From: JADJVL01 sp046331545
GTDB taxonomy: Bacteria > Acidobacteriota > Holophagae > Holophagales > Holophagaceae
Reading direction: 5' to 3'
Assembly: GCA_046331545.1 (NCBI GenBank)
Contig: JAXLQR010000002.1
Coordinates: 930,001 to 994,000, forward strand
Length of the DNA: 64,000 bases
Position numbers and translations under genes: made by a program. This document shows, one piece after another, positions 54,671 through 64,000 of the stretch (the stretch's first letter is position 1; every line of letters begins with the position of its first letter). Below the pieces are notes generated by a model. It was given only the letters and a program-made list of their open reading frames with translations, ran no database searches and was not told the origin of the DNA.

Positions 54671-55843
54671 TCAATATTTGATGTTCGGGTTCCGACCCCC
54701 GAGGAGGGGGTTCCCCTCCTTCTTCGGGGGAGGCGGAGGCGCCGAACCCACGGTGCCGACCCCCCGGTTGATCAGCTCCCGGAGCTCGTCGTGGTTGGAC
54801 GAGTAGCTCATCGCCACGTCCTGGGTGATCTCCCCCTTGAGCACCAGTTCCGCGAGGCTCTGGTTGAAGGTCTGCATCCCGTACTTCATCTGGCCCGTCT
54901 GCATCACGCCATAGACCTGGTGGATCTTGTCCTCGCGCATCAGGTTGCGGATGGCGGGGTTGGGGATCATCACCTCCAGGGCGAGGGCCCGGCCCTTCCC
55001 GCTCGACTTGGGGATGAGGGACTGGCAGATCACGCCTTCCAGCACCAGGGAGAGCTGGGCGCGGACCTGGGCCTGCTGGTGGCTGGGGAAGACGTCGATG
55101 ACGCGGTTGATGGTCTGGACGCAGGAGCTGGTGTGCAGGGTCCCGAAGGTAAGGTGGCCGGTCTCCGCGATGGTGAGCGCCGACTCGATGGTCTCCAGGT
55201 CGCGCATCTCGCCCACGAGCACGACGTCAGGATCCTGGCGCAGGGCCGAACGGAGCGCCTTCTTGAAGCTGTGGGTGTCGGCGTGGATCTCCCGCTGGTT
55301 CACGACGCATCGCTTGTGCCGGTGGACGTACTCCACGGGGTCCTCGATGGTGAGGATGTGGAGCGGCTCGGTGTCGTTGATCTTGTCGATCATCGCCGCG
55401 AGGGTCGTGGACTTGCCAGAGCCTGTCACCCCGGTCACGAGGACCAGGCCCCGGGGCTTGTCGCAGAGGGACTGCACCGCCGGGGGAAGGCCGAGCTGCT
55501 CGAAGCTCCGGATGTTCTCGGGAATGGTGCGGAAGACGCCGGCCGTGGCGCCCCGCTGGTTGAACACGTTGGCGCGGAACCGCGCCACGCCCTGGAGGCC
55601 GAAGGAGAAGTCCACCTCCAGGTCCTCCTCCAGGCGGTGCTTCTGCTGGTCGGTCATGACGCCGTAGCAGAGCCAGCGCGTCTGGGAGGCGTCCAGGGGC
55701 GGGAGCTTCAGGGGCACCATCCGGCTGTCGATGCGGATCTGGGGCGCGGTCTCGGTCGTGATGTGGAGGTCGGTCCCGCCGTATTCCACCATCGTCTTCA
55801 GGAGCTGCTGGAGGGGTACGACGTACTGGTTGCCATCGCTCAT
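54671..55843 (-). CDS. pilT: Type IV pilus retraction ATPase PilT
   Basis: A 390-residue ATPase with Walker A GVTGSGKS at 138-145, the Asp box and Walker B region (VVLVGEMRDLETIESALTIAETGHLTFGTLHT), and the PilT-specific AIRNLMREDKIHQVYGVMQTG. It depolymerises the pilus for twitching or uptake. A Pro-rich C-terminal tail (PPPPPKKE) extends beyond the usual core. It lies between pilB and pilC. Confidence 0.96.
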   Translation of the reverse strand: MSDGNQYVVPLQQLLKTMVEYGGTDLHITTETAPQIRIDSRMVPLKLPPLDASQTRWLCYGVMTDQQKHRLEEDLEVDFSFGLQGVARFRANVFNQRGATAGVFRTIPENIRSFEQLGLPPAVQSLCDKPRGLVLVTGVTGSGKSTTLAAMIDKINDTEPLHILTIEDPVEYVHRHKRCVVNQREIHADTHSFKKALRSALRQDPDVVLVGEMRDLETIESALTIAETGHLTFGTLHTSSCVQTINRVIDVFPSHQQAQVRAQLSLVLEGVICQSLIPKSSGKGRALALEVMIPNPAIRNLMREDKIHQVYGVMQTGQMKYGMQTFNQSLAELVLKGEITQDVAMSYSSNHDELRELINRGVGTVGSAPPPPPKKEGNPLLGGRNPNIKY

Positions 55844-55874
55844 GGGGTTCCCTTTCCGGATGGGGGGTTGGTTC

Positions 55875-57710
55875 CTACAGCACCGTCTCCCGGACGATCT
55901 CTTCGATGGTCGTGACCCCGTCGAGCACCTTCCGGCACCCGGACCGGCGGAGGGTCAGCATCCCCTCCTTCACGGCCTGCTCCCGGAGCTCGATGGCCGA
56001 CGCGCCGGTGAGGACCATGTCCTTGAGGGTCTCGGACATCTCCAGCACTTCGTAGAGCCCGACCCGGCCCTTGTAGCCCTTCTGGTTGCAGGTCTCGCAG
56101 CCTTTGGTTCCCAGCAGCTTGATGGTCTTGGCCTCCTGGTCGGTGAAGCCCACCTTCATCAGCGCCTCGGCCGCCGGCGGATGGGCGTCGGGGCCCTTGC
56201 AGGCGGCGCAGAGCCGCCGGACGAGCCGCTGGGCGCAGATGATGTTCACCGAGGTCGCCACCAGGAAGGGCTCCACGCCCATGTTCATGAGGCGGTTGAT
56301 GGTGCTGGGGGCGTCGTTGGTGTGGAGCGTCGAGAGCACGAGGTGGCCCGTGAGGCTCGCCTTGATGGCGATCTCCGCGGTCTCGAAGTCCCGGATCTCG
56401 CCGACCAGGATGATGTTCGGGTCCTGGCGCAGGAAGGAACGCAGGGCGGCCGCGAAGTTGAGGCCGATCTGCTCCTTCATCTGCACCTGGTTGATCCCTG
56501 CGAAATTGAACTCCACGGGATCCTCGGCCGTCATGATGTTGACGTCCGTGGTGTTGAGCTTGGCGATGGAGGAGTAGAGGGTGTTCGTCTTGCCGGACCC
56601 GGTCGGCCCGGTCACCAGGACCATGCCGTAGGGCTTGCTGATCTGCCGGTCCCACCGCTCGAGGCTCTCGGGCTCGAAGCCGAGCTTGGTGAGGTCCAGC
56701 ATCAGCTTGTCGCTGTCCAGGAGCCGCAGGACGATCTTCTCGCCGAAGAGGCAGGGCAGCACGGAGACCCGGTAGTCGATGGTCTTCTGCTTGCCGCCCA
56801 TGTTCACGCGGAGCTTGATGCGGCCGTCCTGGGGCAGGCGCTTCTCGGCGATGTTGAGCTTCGCCAGGATCTTCACGCGGCTCGTGAGGGGGTCCTTCAG
56901 CTTGAGGTTGGGACGCATGACCTCGGAGAGCAGGCCGTCGATGCGGAACCGGATGCGGTAGTGCTTCTCGTAGGGCTCGATGTGGATGTCCGACGCGCCC
57001 TTCCGGATCGCGTCCACCAGCACCATGTTCACCAGGCGCACCACCGGCGCGTCCTCGCTGCCGGCCTTGAGGGCGTTGACGTTGACGCTCTCCTCGTCGT
57101 CCCCGACGGCGTCGAACTCGGTGTCCGTGTCCCCCAGCTCGTCCTCGAGGGACTTCAGGTCCAGGGCCTCGCCGGCGGTTTCGTCGAAATTGAAGGGGGA
57201 GGCGGACTGGGCGGACGCCTGGGAGGCGGAGGCCGCGGAGGCGCCGGCGGCCCTGGGCTCGTCCCGGAGCCGCAGGCCCGAGGCCCCGCCGTAGTAGCGC
57301 TCGATGGCCCGCGCGAGGCCCATCTCGCTGGAGACGACGGGGTCCACGTTGTAGCCCGTGTGGAAACGGATGTCGTCCATGGCGAAGATGTCGGTGGGGT
57401 CCGACATGGCGAGGGTGAGGACGTTCCCGGACCGCTGCAGGGGAAGCACCTTGTGCTTCATGGCCAGGTCGGCGGGCACCAGGGCGATGACGCTCGGCTC
57501 GATGGCGGGCCACTGGTCCAGGTCCGCCGCCGGCACGCCGTACTGCATGCCGAGGAAGCTGACGATGTCCTGGTCCGAGCAGTAGCCCTGGCGGACCACG
57601 AGGGTCCCCAGCTTCCCACCCTCCCGGCGCTGGATCTTCATCGCCTCGTCCAGCTGCTCCTGGGTGATGAGCTGGGCCTTGACGAGCATTTCGCCGAGCT
57701 TGCTGGCCAC
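55875..57710 (-). CDS. pilB: Type IV pilus assembly ATPase PilB with MshEN domain
   Basis: A 611-residue ATPase. Residues 1-60 carry two copies of an MshEN-type motif (KLGEMLVKAQLITQEQLDEAMKIQ and KLGTLVVRQGYCSDQDIVSFLG), which binds c-di-GMP in MshE and related PilB proteins. A Ser/Ala-rich acidic linker (145-215) follows, then the ATPase: Walker A GPTGSGKT (368-375), Walker B in LVGEIRDFETAEIA, and zinc Cys pairs CAACK and CETCNQKGYKGR. It powers pilus extension. A GGDEF protein is encoded close by on the other strand, so c-di-GMP control is plausible. Confidence 0.95.
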   Translation of the reverse strand: MASKLGEMLVKAQLITQEQLDEAMKIQRREGGKLGTLVVRQGYCSDQDIVSFLGMQYGVPAADLDQWPAIEPSVIALVPADLAMKHKVLPLQRSGNVLTLAMSDPTDIFAMDDIRFHTGYNVDPVVSSEMGLARAIERYYGGASGLRLRDEPRAAGASAASASQASAQSASPFNFDETAGEALDLKSLEDELGDTDTEFDAVGDDEESVNVNALKAGSEDAPVVRLVNMVLVDAIRKGASDIHIEPYEKHYRIRFRIDGLLSEVMRPNLKLKDPLTSRVKILAKLNIAEKRLPQDGRIKLRVNMGGKQKTIDYRVSVLPCLFGEKIVLRLLDSDKLMLDLTKLGFEPESLERWDRQISKPYGMVLVTGPTGSGKTNTLYSSIAKLNTTDVNIMTAEDPVEFNFAGINQVQMKEQIGLNFAAALRSFLRQDPNIILVGEIRDFETAEIAIKASLTGHLVLSTLHTNDAPSTINRLMNMGVEPFLVATSVNIICAQRLVRRLCAACKGPDAHPPAAEALMKVGFTDQEAKTIKLLGTKGCETCNQKGYKGRVGLYEVLEMSETLKDMVLTGASAIELREQAVKEGMLTLRRSGCRKVLDGVTTIEEIVRETVL

Positions 57711-57794
57711 GAAGTGCCTCCGGATGGGTGATGAATGGTAGCACTCTAGAAACCTTGGTTGCGTCTAGCAAGATTCCGTCGCCTGGATATCCTC

Positions 57795-59768
57795 ATGGGC
57801 ATGTCTCCCAGCACGGGCGGCCCCCAGCGCCTTCACCAGGCCCGGCAGCTCATCCGGGACAAGGGGCTTTCGCCCCAGGACCTGGACCTGTTGCGGGAGA
57901 TCCTCCAGCTCGGCGAGGCGGCCCTCGAGCCGCTGCCGAAGGGGAGCCCTCCGCCCGACGGCGCGCCCTCTCCCGACTCGCCGCAGCTCGCCCGCCTCCG
58001 ACGCTCCTACGGCCTCTTCCTCGCGTTCCTCAACCAGTTCTCGGACCGTCGCCTCGGGGAGTCCCGGGCCGCCATGGGGCATGTGCTCACCCACAGCCTC
58101 GCGGAGCTCGGCGAGCTGGCCGAGGAAGCCAACATGGAGGTGATGGAGCTGAACGAGGAGCCCGACTGGGTCGTCCACCTGCTCAACTTCATCGCCTCCC
58201 TCCGCACCATGTCCACGAGCCTCGGCCGGGACGGCCAGGCCGAGCTCCAGGAGCACTGGTCCGCCTTCGTCCAGGAGCGGCGGGAGGAGATCCGGCTCCT
58301 CCTGGCCGTGCTCGAGCAGAGCGAGGACGGGGAGGCCCGCGTGGCCCGCCTCAATGCCCAGATGAAGGCCCTGAACCGCGCCCTGCAGGGAGCGGGTGGA
58401 CGGCCGCTGGAGGCCGTGCAGAAGCTGGTGGAGCTGCTGGAGGGCTTCGTCCCCGAGGCGACCCGCGCCCGGGTCGAGCCCCTCATGCTGGTCCAGCACG
58501 TCCTCGCCTCCCTCCGGCTGATCCTCCTGCGCCCCCTCGACCGGGGCATCCACTGGCCGGCGGTGGAGCAGGTCCGGGGCAGCCTCCAGTGGCTCTGGAA
58601 CCACCTGGGCTGGTCGCTGCCGCGCTACGACGAGCACATGCTCCAGCAGGCCATGCCCGGGGAAGTGCGGCGGCTGCTGAAGGAGCTCCGGCACACGCGG
58701 CCCGCGGCCTTCCGCATCGTCGCCCGGGGCCTGGCCTCCCACCTGGCGCTCCTCAGCCTGGTCGAGCCCATCCCGCCGGCGGCGGGGATGTCCACCCCCG
58801 AGCGCTACGCGCTGGTGCCGACCTTCCATGTCATCGAGCACGAGCTCGGGCGGCTGGCGGAACGGGTGTACCAGCCCCAGAACGCCGAGGGCCTGCCCAA
58901 GGGCACCGAGGAGACGCTGCTCCTGACGGCCTTCCTCCGCCAGGCGGTGCTGGCCCTGCTCCAGGACCAGAGCACGATCCGGGGGCTCCTCCAGCAGGCC
59001 CTGGGCCTCAACGACTCGGACCACCTGGCGCTCACCATGGACAACCTCAAGGCCCTCCTGGTGAACCACCAGCGCCAGCTCATGGGGGACCTGGTCGGCC
59101 TGTTCTCCCCCGAGCTCCGGCAGCGGATGTTCCCCGACTCGCCGTCCCTCACCGAGGAGGGCGACCGCCTCCGCCAGCGGCTCCACCGCCTCTGGGAGCT
59201 CCTGGACCCCGTGCTCGGCCAGCTCCAGGTCCAGCTCGAGCTGAAGGACTGGCCCCGCCTCGCCCTCAGCATCTCCCAGGCGCAGAACCAGGTCATCGCG
59301 TTCCGCCGCAGCCCGGAGTTCCTGCTGATCCGGACCCAGGACCGGGCCGAGATGGAACGGCTCATCTCCGCCCTCACCCGCATCCTGGAGAACCCCGGCG
59401 ACATCGAAAGGGCCTTGACGGACGCCACCGAGGTCGTCGGCGAGCTCCTGCGGTACCTCGAGCTGTTCCTGCTGCGGATCAACGCCCGGGTCCCCCTCAT
59501 CCGCCACGACCTCATGGTGGCCCGGGAGGCCCAGAGGCTCGCCCTCCAGCTCCGGGAGACGCCCAAGGAGAGCGGGGAGCGCACGCGCCTCGCGCACCGC
59601 CTCATCCAGTCCACCAAGAAGCTCGGCGTCCGCGATCCCCAGGCCCTCGCCCTGCTCAAGCGCTGGGTCCGCTCGGAGCGCGGGACCCGGGAGGCCGCGG
59701 GACCGCTGGACGCCCTCGCCGCCCACCTGGACCGCCTCGGCGCCCGCCTCGAAGCCGCGCTGGGCTGA
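57795..59768 (+). CDS. Large helical protein of unknown function
   Basis: A 657-residue protein from ATG 57795 (ATG 57801 is an alternative, and the longer TTG frame is unlikely). It is almost entirely predicted helix, rich in Leu, Arg, Glu and Gln. Candidate coiled-coil runs include SLAELGELAEEANMEVMELN and a C-terminal basic region. There is no signal peptide or transmembrane segment and no catalytic motif that I recognise. It is divergent from pilB (84 bases apart) and 4 bases upstream of the GGDEF gene, so it may work with that protein or with pili. Confidence 0.7.
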   Translation: MGMSPSTGGPQRLHQARQLIRDKGLSPQDLDLLREILQLGEAALEPLPKGSPPPDGAPSPDSPQLARLRRSYGLFLAFLNQFSDRRLGESRAAMGHVLTHSLAELGELAEEANMEVMELNEEPDWVVHLLNFIASLRTMSTSLGRDGQAELQEHWSAFVQERREEIRLLLAVLEQSEDGEARVARLNAQMKALNRALQGAGGRPLEAVQKLVELLEGFVPEATRARVEPLMLVQHVLASLRLILLRPLDRGIHWPAVEQVRGSLQWLWNHLGWSLPRYDEHMLQQAMPGEVRRLLKELRHTRPAAFRIVARGLASHLALLSLVEPIPPAAGMSTPERYALVPTFHVIEHELGRLAERVYQPQNAEGLPKGTEETLLLTAFLRQAVLALLQDQSTIRGLLQQALGLNDSDHLALTMDNLKALLVNHQRQLMGDLVGLFSPELRQRMFPDSPSLTEEGDRLRQRLHRLWELLDPVLGQLQVQLELKDWPRLALSISQAQNQVIAFRRSPEFLLIRTQDRAEMERLISALTRILENPGDIERALTDATEVVGELLRYLELFLLRINARVPLIRHDLMVAREAQRLALQLRETPKESGERTRLAHRLIQSTKKLGVRDPQALALLKRWVRSERGTREAAGPLDALAAHLDRLGARLEAALG

Positions 59769-59772
59769 ACGG

Positions 59773-60933
59773 ATGCCGCGGATCAAGTGGCTCCAGACCC
59801 GCGCGGATCCCCAGGCCGGCGCCCTGGAGGCGGTGCTCCGGGAGGCCGGTTTCGAGCGGGACGAGCCCAAGGGCGAAGGGATCTACCTGATCATCGCCGA
59901 CCGCCTGGACATCAACCTCATCCCCCCCGAGGCCACCGACGTGCTCTGGTGGGTGGGCGAGGCCAGCCCGGAGGACGCCAGCCACGTGCTGCTGCACCGG
60001 TCCGGCTGGGTCCTGCGGTCCAGCAACCCCGTCCAGGCGGCCCGGGGCGCCCTCCTGCGCCTCCGGTCGCGGGAGCTCGGCGCCGAGGGCTGGCTGCGGC
60101 AGATGCTGCATTCCGCGAGCCTCGACGAGCTGCTGCACATGGTCTTCGACCAGGCCTCCCGCTCCACCGGCGCCGAGGCGGGCGGCATCTGGGTCCGCGG
60201 GCAGGACGCCTACTACCAGCGGGTGGGGACCGGCTTCCCGGAGTCCCCCCTGCCCTTCGACGAGGCCGAGGCCCTGGTGGCGCAGGGCGAAGCGGACTGG
60301 ATCTGCCCCGATTCCCGCATGGGCATCCTCCGCCTGCGGCCCCGGCCCCGCCGGCCCAGCCGGGTGCTCTCCTGGCTCAAGGAGGTGGAGACGCTCCTCG
60401 AGAACGCCTGGGACCTGGAGCGCAGCCGGCTGCTCTCCTTCAAGGACGACCTCACCGTCGCGCAGAACCGGCGCTGCCTCGAGGTGGACCTGCCGAACCG
60501 CGTGCGGGAGGCCGCCGCGAGGGGGGAGTCCCTCGCCCTGCTGTTCGTGGACGTGGACAACCTGAAGGCCCTGAACAGCGCCCACGGCCACAGCGCGGGG
60601 AGCCGGGCCCTGGCCAGGGTGGCGGACGTGGCCGCGCACCTGATCCGGAGCCAGGACCGACTCTACCGCTACGGCGGCGACGAGTTCTGCATCCTCCTCC
60701 TGGGCGCCACGGCGGCCGGAGGCGCGAAGCTCGGCCAGAGGCTCCTGGAGCGCGTGCAGGAGTCCCCGCTCCTGGGCGAAGGGCGGAGCATCCCCCTCTC
60801 CGTGAGCGTCGGGGTGGCGGCCTTCCCCGAGCACGCCGACGGGGCCCAGGCCCTCCTGGACGCCGCGGACCTCGCCCTCCTCAAGGCCAAGATGCAGGGA
60901 AAGGCGCGGGTCCTCACGGCCGACGCGGAGTGA
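59773..60933 (+). CDS. GGDEF-domain protein with receiver-like and GAF-like N-terminus
   Basis: A 386-residue protein. Residues 1-100 look like a degenerate receiver; about 105-215 a GAF-like sensor. The C-terminal GGDEF domain has an intact GGDEF (301-305) and I-site RSQD (292-295), but the stretch after VDVDNLKALN reads SAHGHSAGS, so the Asp that normally follows Gly at the guanine-recognition position is Ser277. It may still make c-di-GMP, or act as a receptor. Coupled by 4 bases to the helical-protein gene; it converges on dnaJ. Confidence 0.88.
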   Translation: MPRIKWLQTRADPQAGALEAVLREAGFERDEPKGEGIYLIIADRLDINLIPPEATDVLWWVGEASPEDASHVLLHRSGWVLRSSNPVQAARGALLRLRSRELGAEGWLRQMLHSASLDELLHMVFDQASRSTGAEAGGIWVRGQDAYYQRVGTGFPESPLPFDEAEALVAQGEADWICPDSRMGILRLRPRPRRPSRVLSWLKEVETLLENAWDLERSRLLSFKDDLTVAQNRRCLEVDLPNRVREAAARGESLALLFVDVDNLKALNSAHGHSAGSRALARVADVAAHLIRSQDRLYRYGGDEFCILLLGATAAGGAKLGQRLLERVQESPLLGEGRSIPLSVSVGVAAFPEHADGAQALLDAADLALLKAKMQGKARVLTADAE

Positions 60934-60955
60934 AGCGGGTCCGGCCGGGCGCGGC

Positions 60956-62143
60956 TCAGCGCTTCTTGCGCTTCTTTCCCTTGTCGGAGCCGAAGACCTT
61001 GGCGAGGAAGCCCTCCTCCTCGGCCTCCGCCCCGCCCCCGGCCGGCGCGGTGGAGGGGTCGCCGCCCTCCTGGAGCGCGTCGGCGAGCCGCTTCACCAGC
61101 TCCTTCTGCTCGGAGCTGAGCTTCGAGGGGATGGCGACCCGGAGGTGCAGGTAGAGGTCCCCCCGCCCGCCGCCCCGGAGCCGCGGGATCCCGGCGTTGG
61201 CCAGCTTCAGCACCTTGTCCCCCGGCGTGCCGGGGGCGAGCTTGACCTCGTCGGTCCCGTAGAGGGTCTCGACCCGGACGGTGCCGCCGAGGACCAGGGT
61301 GGGCCAGGATACCTCGAGGCGGGTGTGGAGGTCGAACCCGTCCCGCTCGTAGCGCGGGTCCGGCTCCACGTCGAAGACGATGTAGAGGTCCCCCGCCTCG
61401 CCGCCGGAGCGCCCCGACTCGCCCTGCCCCGTCAGGCGGAGCCGGGTCCCGCGGTCCACGCCCGCCGGGATCCGGAAGCTCACCTTGGAGCGGCGGTGGA
61501 CGCGGCCCTCGCCCTGGCAGGTCCGGCAGGGCTTCGGGATGGTCTGGCCGCGGCCGCCGCACCGGGGGCAGGTGGCCAGCATCTGGAGGAAGCCCTGGCG
61601 CACGGCGACCTGGCCCCGGCCGCCGCACTGGCCGCAGGTCTCGGGCCGGGAGCCCTTCTCGCAGCCGGAGCCCTGGCAGGTCTCGCAGGCCTCCAGCCGG
61701 GGCACCTCGATCTCCCGGACCTCCACGCCGAACACCGCGTCCCGGAAGGGCAGGCGGAGATTGACCTGGAGATCCGAGCCGGGTTCGCCCTGCCCGGGTC
61801 GCCGCCGGGGGCCTCCGAAGAAGTCGCCGAAGACGCCGCCCCCGAAGAAGCTGCCGAGGATGTCCTCGAAGTCCGAGAACTGCCGGGGATCGAACTGGAA
61901 GCCCGGCCCGTTGCCCGCGCCGCCCAGGCCGGCGTGGCCGAACTGGTCGTAGGTCCGGCGCTTGTCGGCGTCGGAGAGGACCGAATAGGCCTCCGCCGCC
62001 TCCTTGAACTTCTCCTCCGCGGCCTTGTCCCCCGGGTTCTGGTCCGGGTGGTGCTGCATGGCCAGCCTGCGGTAGGCCTTCTTGATCTCGTCCAGGGAGG
62101 CGCCCTTGGAGACGCCCAGCACGTCGTAGTAGTCCCGCTTCAT
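60956..62143 (-). CDS. dnaJ: Chaperone DnaJ
   Basis: A 395-residue type I J-protein: J domain with HPD at 32-34, Gly/Phe-rich segment with FFGGGVFGDFFGG, four CxxCxGxG zinc repeats (CETCQGSG, CGQCGGRG, CPRCGGRG, CRTCQGEG), and a C-terminal substrate domain. It stimulates DnaK's ATPase and delivers clients. GGAGG sits unusually close to the ATG. It lies 38 bases behind dnaK in the classical order. Confidence 0.97.
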   Translation of the reverse strand: MKRDYYDVLGVSKGASLDEIKKAYRRLAMQHHPDQNPGDKAAEEKFKEAAEAYSVLSDADKRRTYDQFGHAGLGGAGNGPGFQFDPRQFSDFEDILGSFFGGGVFGDFFGGPRRRPGQGEPGSDLQVNLRLPFRDAVFGVEVREIEVPRLEACETCQGSGCEKGSRPETCGQCGGRGQVAVRQGFLQMLATCPRCGGRGQTIPKPCRTCQGEGRVHRRSKVSFRIPAGVDRGTRLRLTGQGESGRSGGEAGDLYIVFDVEPDPRYERDGFDLHTRLEVSWPTLVLGGTVRVETLYGTDEVKLAPGTPGDKVLKLANAGIPRLRGGGRGDLYLHLRVAIPSKLSSEQKELVKRLADALQEGGDPSTAPAGGGAEAEEEGFLAKVFGSDKGKKRKKR

Positions 62144-62181
62144 GCCTCCAGGTTACCTGAGGCGGCGGCCGGACCGCTGTC

Positions 62182-64000
<1,819 letters not shown>

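Noticed and set aside
57730..57770. A GG-N10-GC element before pilB
   Set aside because: Only the GG and TGC positions match (AAGGTTT...GTGC); too weak to call a sigma-54 promoter.

Overview
The window is a very GC-rich stretch of a bacterial chromosome. It is densely packed with genes, and neighbouring genes often share bases at start and stop codons. The gene content suggests a Gram-negative, metal-respiring member of the Acidobacteriota, class Holophagae (Geothrix/Holophaga-like). The clues are a multiheme OmcA/MtrC-type cytochrome, LPS heptose genes, a complete type IV pilus set and a long nuo operon. This placement is an inference from content, not from a database search. I saw no rRNA, tRNA, CRISPR array, transposase or phage gene.

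Layout. 1-2381: 3' part of a decaheme cytochrome. 2520-9032: a mix of secreted hydrolases, a helix-hairpin-helix protein, an L,D-transpeptidase and a VOC protein. 9099-13808 (minus): a lipid/ribosome operon in the order pseudopilin, yceD-like, rpmF, plsX, fabD, then three small membrane proteins joined by overlapping start/stop codons. 13958-20402: a sigma-54 activator (minus), then two family 9 glycosyltransferases, a DUF1573 protein, a DMT exporter and hldD. 20491-23246 (minus): a signalling cassette of an RelA/SpoT-synthetase-like protein, a STAS protein and a receiver-PP2C phosphatase. 23247-23571: a gene-free stretch with unusual repeats and a predicted pseudoknot.

23621-25444 (minus): an F0-only ATP synthase cluster (atpZ, atpI, atpB, atpE). 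25507-37218 (minus): nuoABCDHIJKLMN, an 11-subunit complex I without nuoE, nuoF or nuoG. Its NuoC carries an N-terminal ferredoxin domain joined by a long proline/alanine linker. 37391-41001: a second GspE/PilB-like ATPase coupled to a YfhO-like membrane protein. 40958-45992: an ABC exporter, then a solute-binding protein, two compressed Dpp-like permeases and a peroxiredoxin. 46004-52135: a spermidine-synthase-like membrane protein, fabI, a TPR protein and a membrane sulfatase-like protein. 52278-57710: pilA behind a sigma-54-type promoter, facing a second pilin, pilC, pilT and pilB. 57795-60933: a large helical protein of unknown function and a GGDEF protein. 60956-64000 (minus): dnaJ and the 5'-truncated dnaK.

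How the parts fit. The window combines energy conservation (complex I, F0, extracellular electron transfer) with surface structures (pili, LPS heptose, lipid synthesis). Several regulatory devices sit among these: partner switching, a putative alarmone enzyme, c-di-GMP and sigma-54. The most unusual items are the ferredoxin-NuoC fusion, the alarmone-synthetase-like/STAS/PP2C cassette with its structured upstream DNA, and heptameric GGG-phased repeats in several intergenic gaps.
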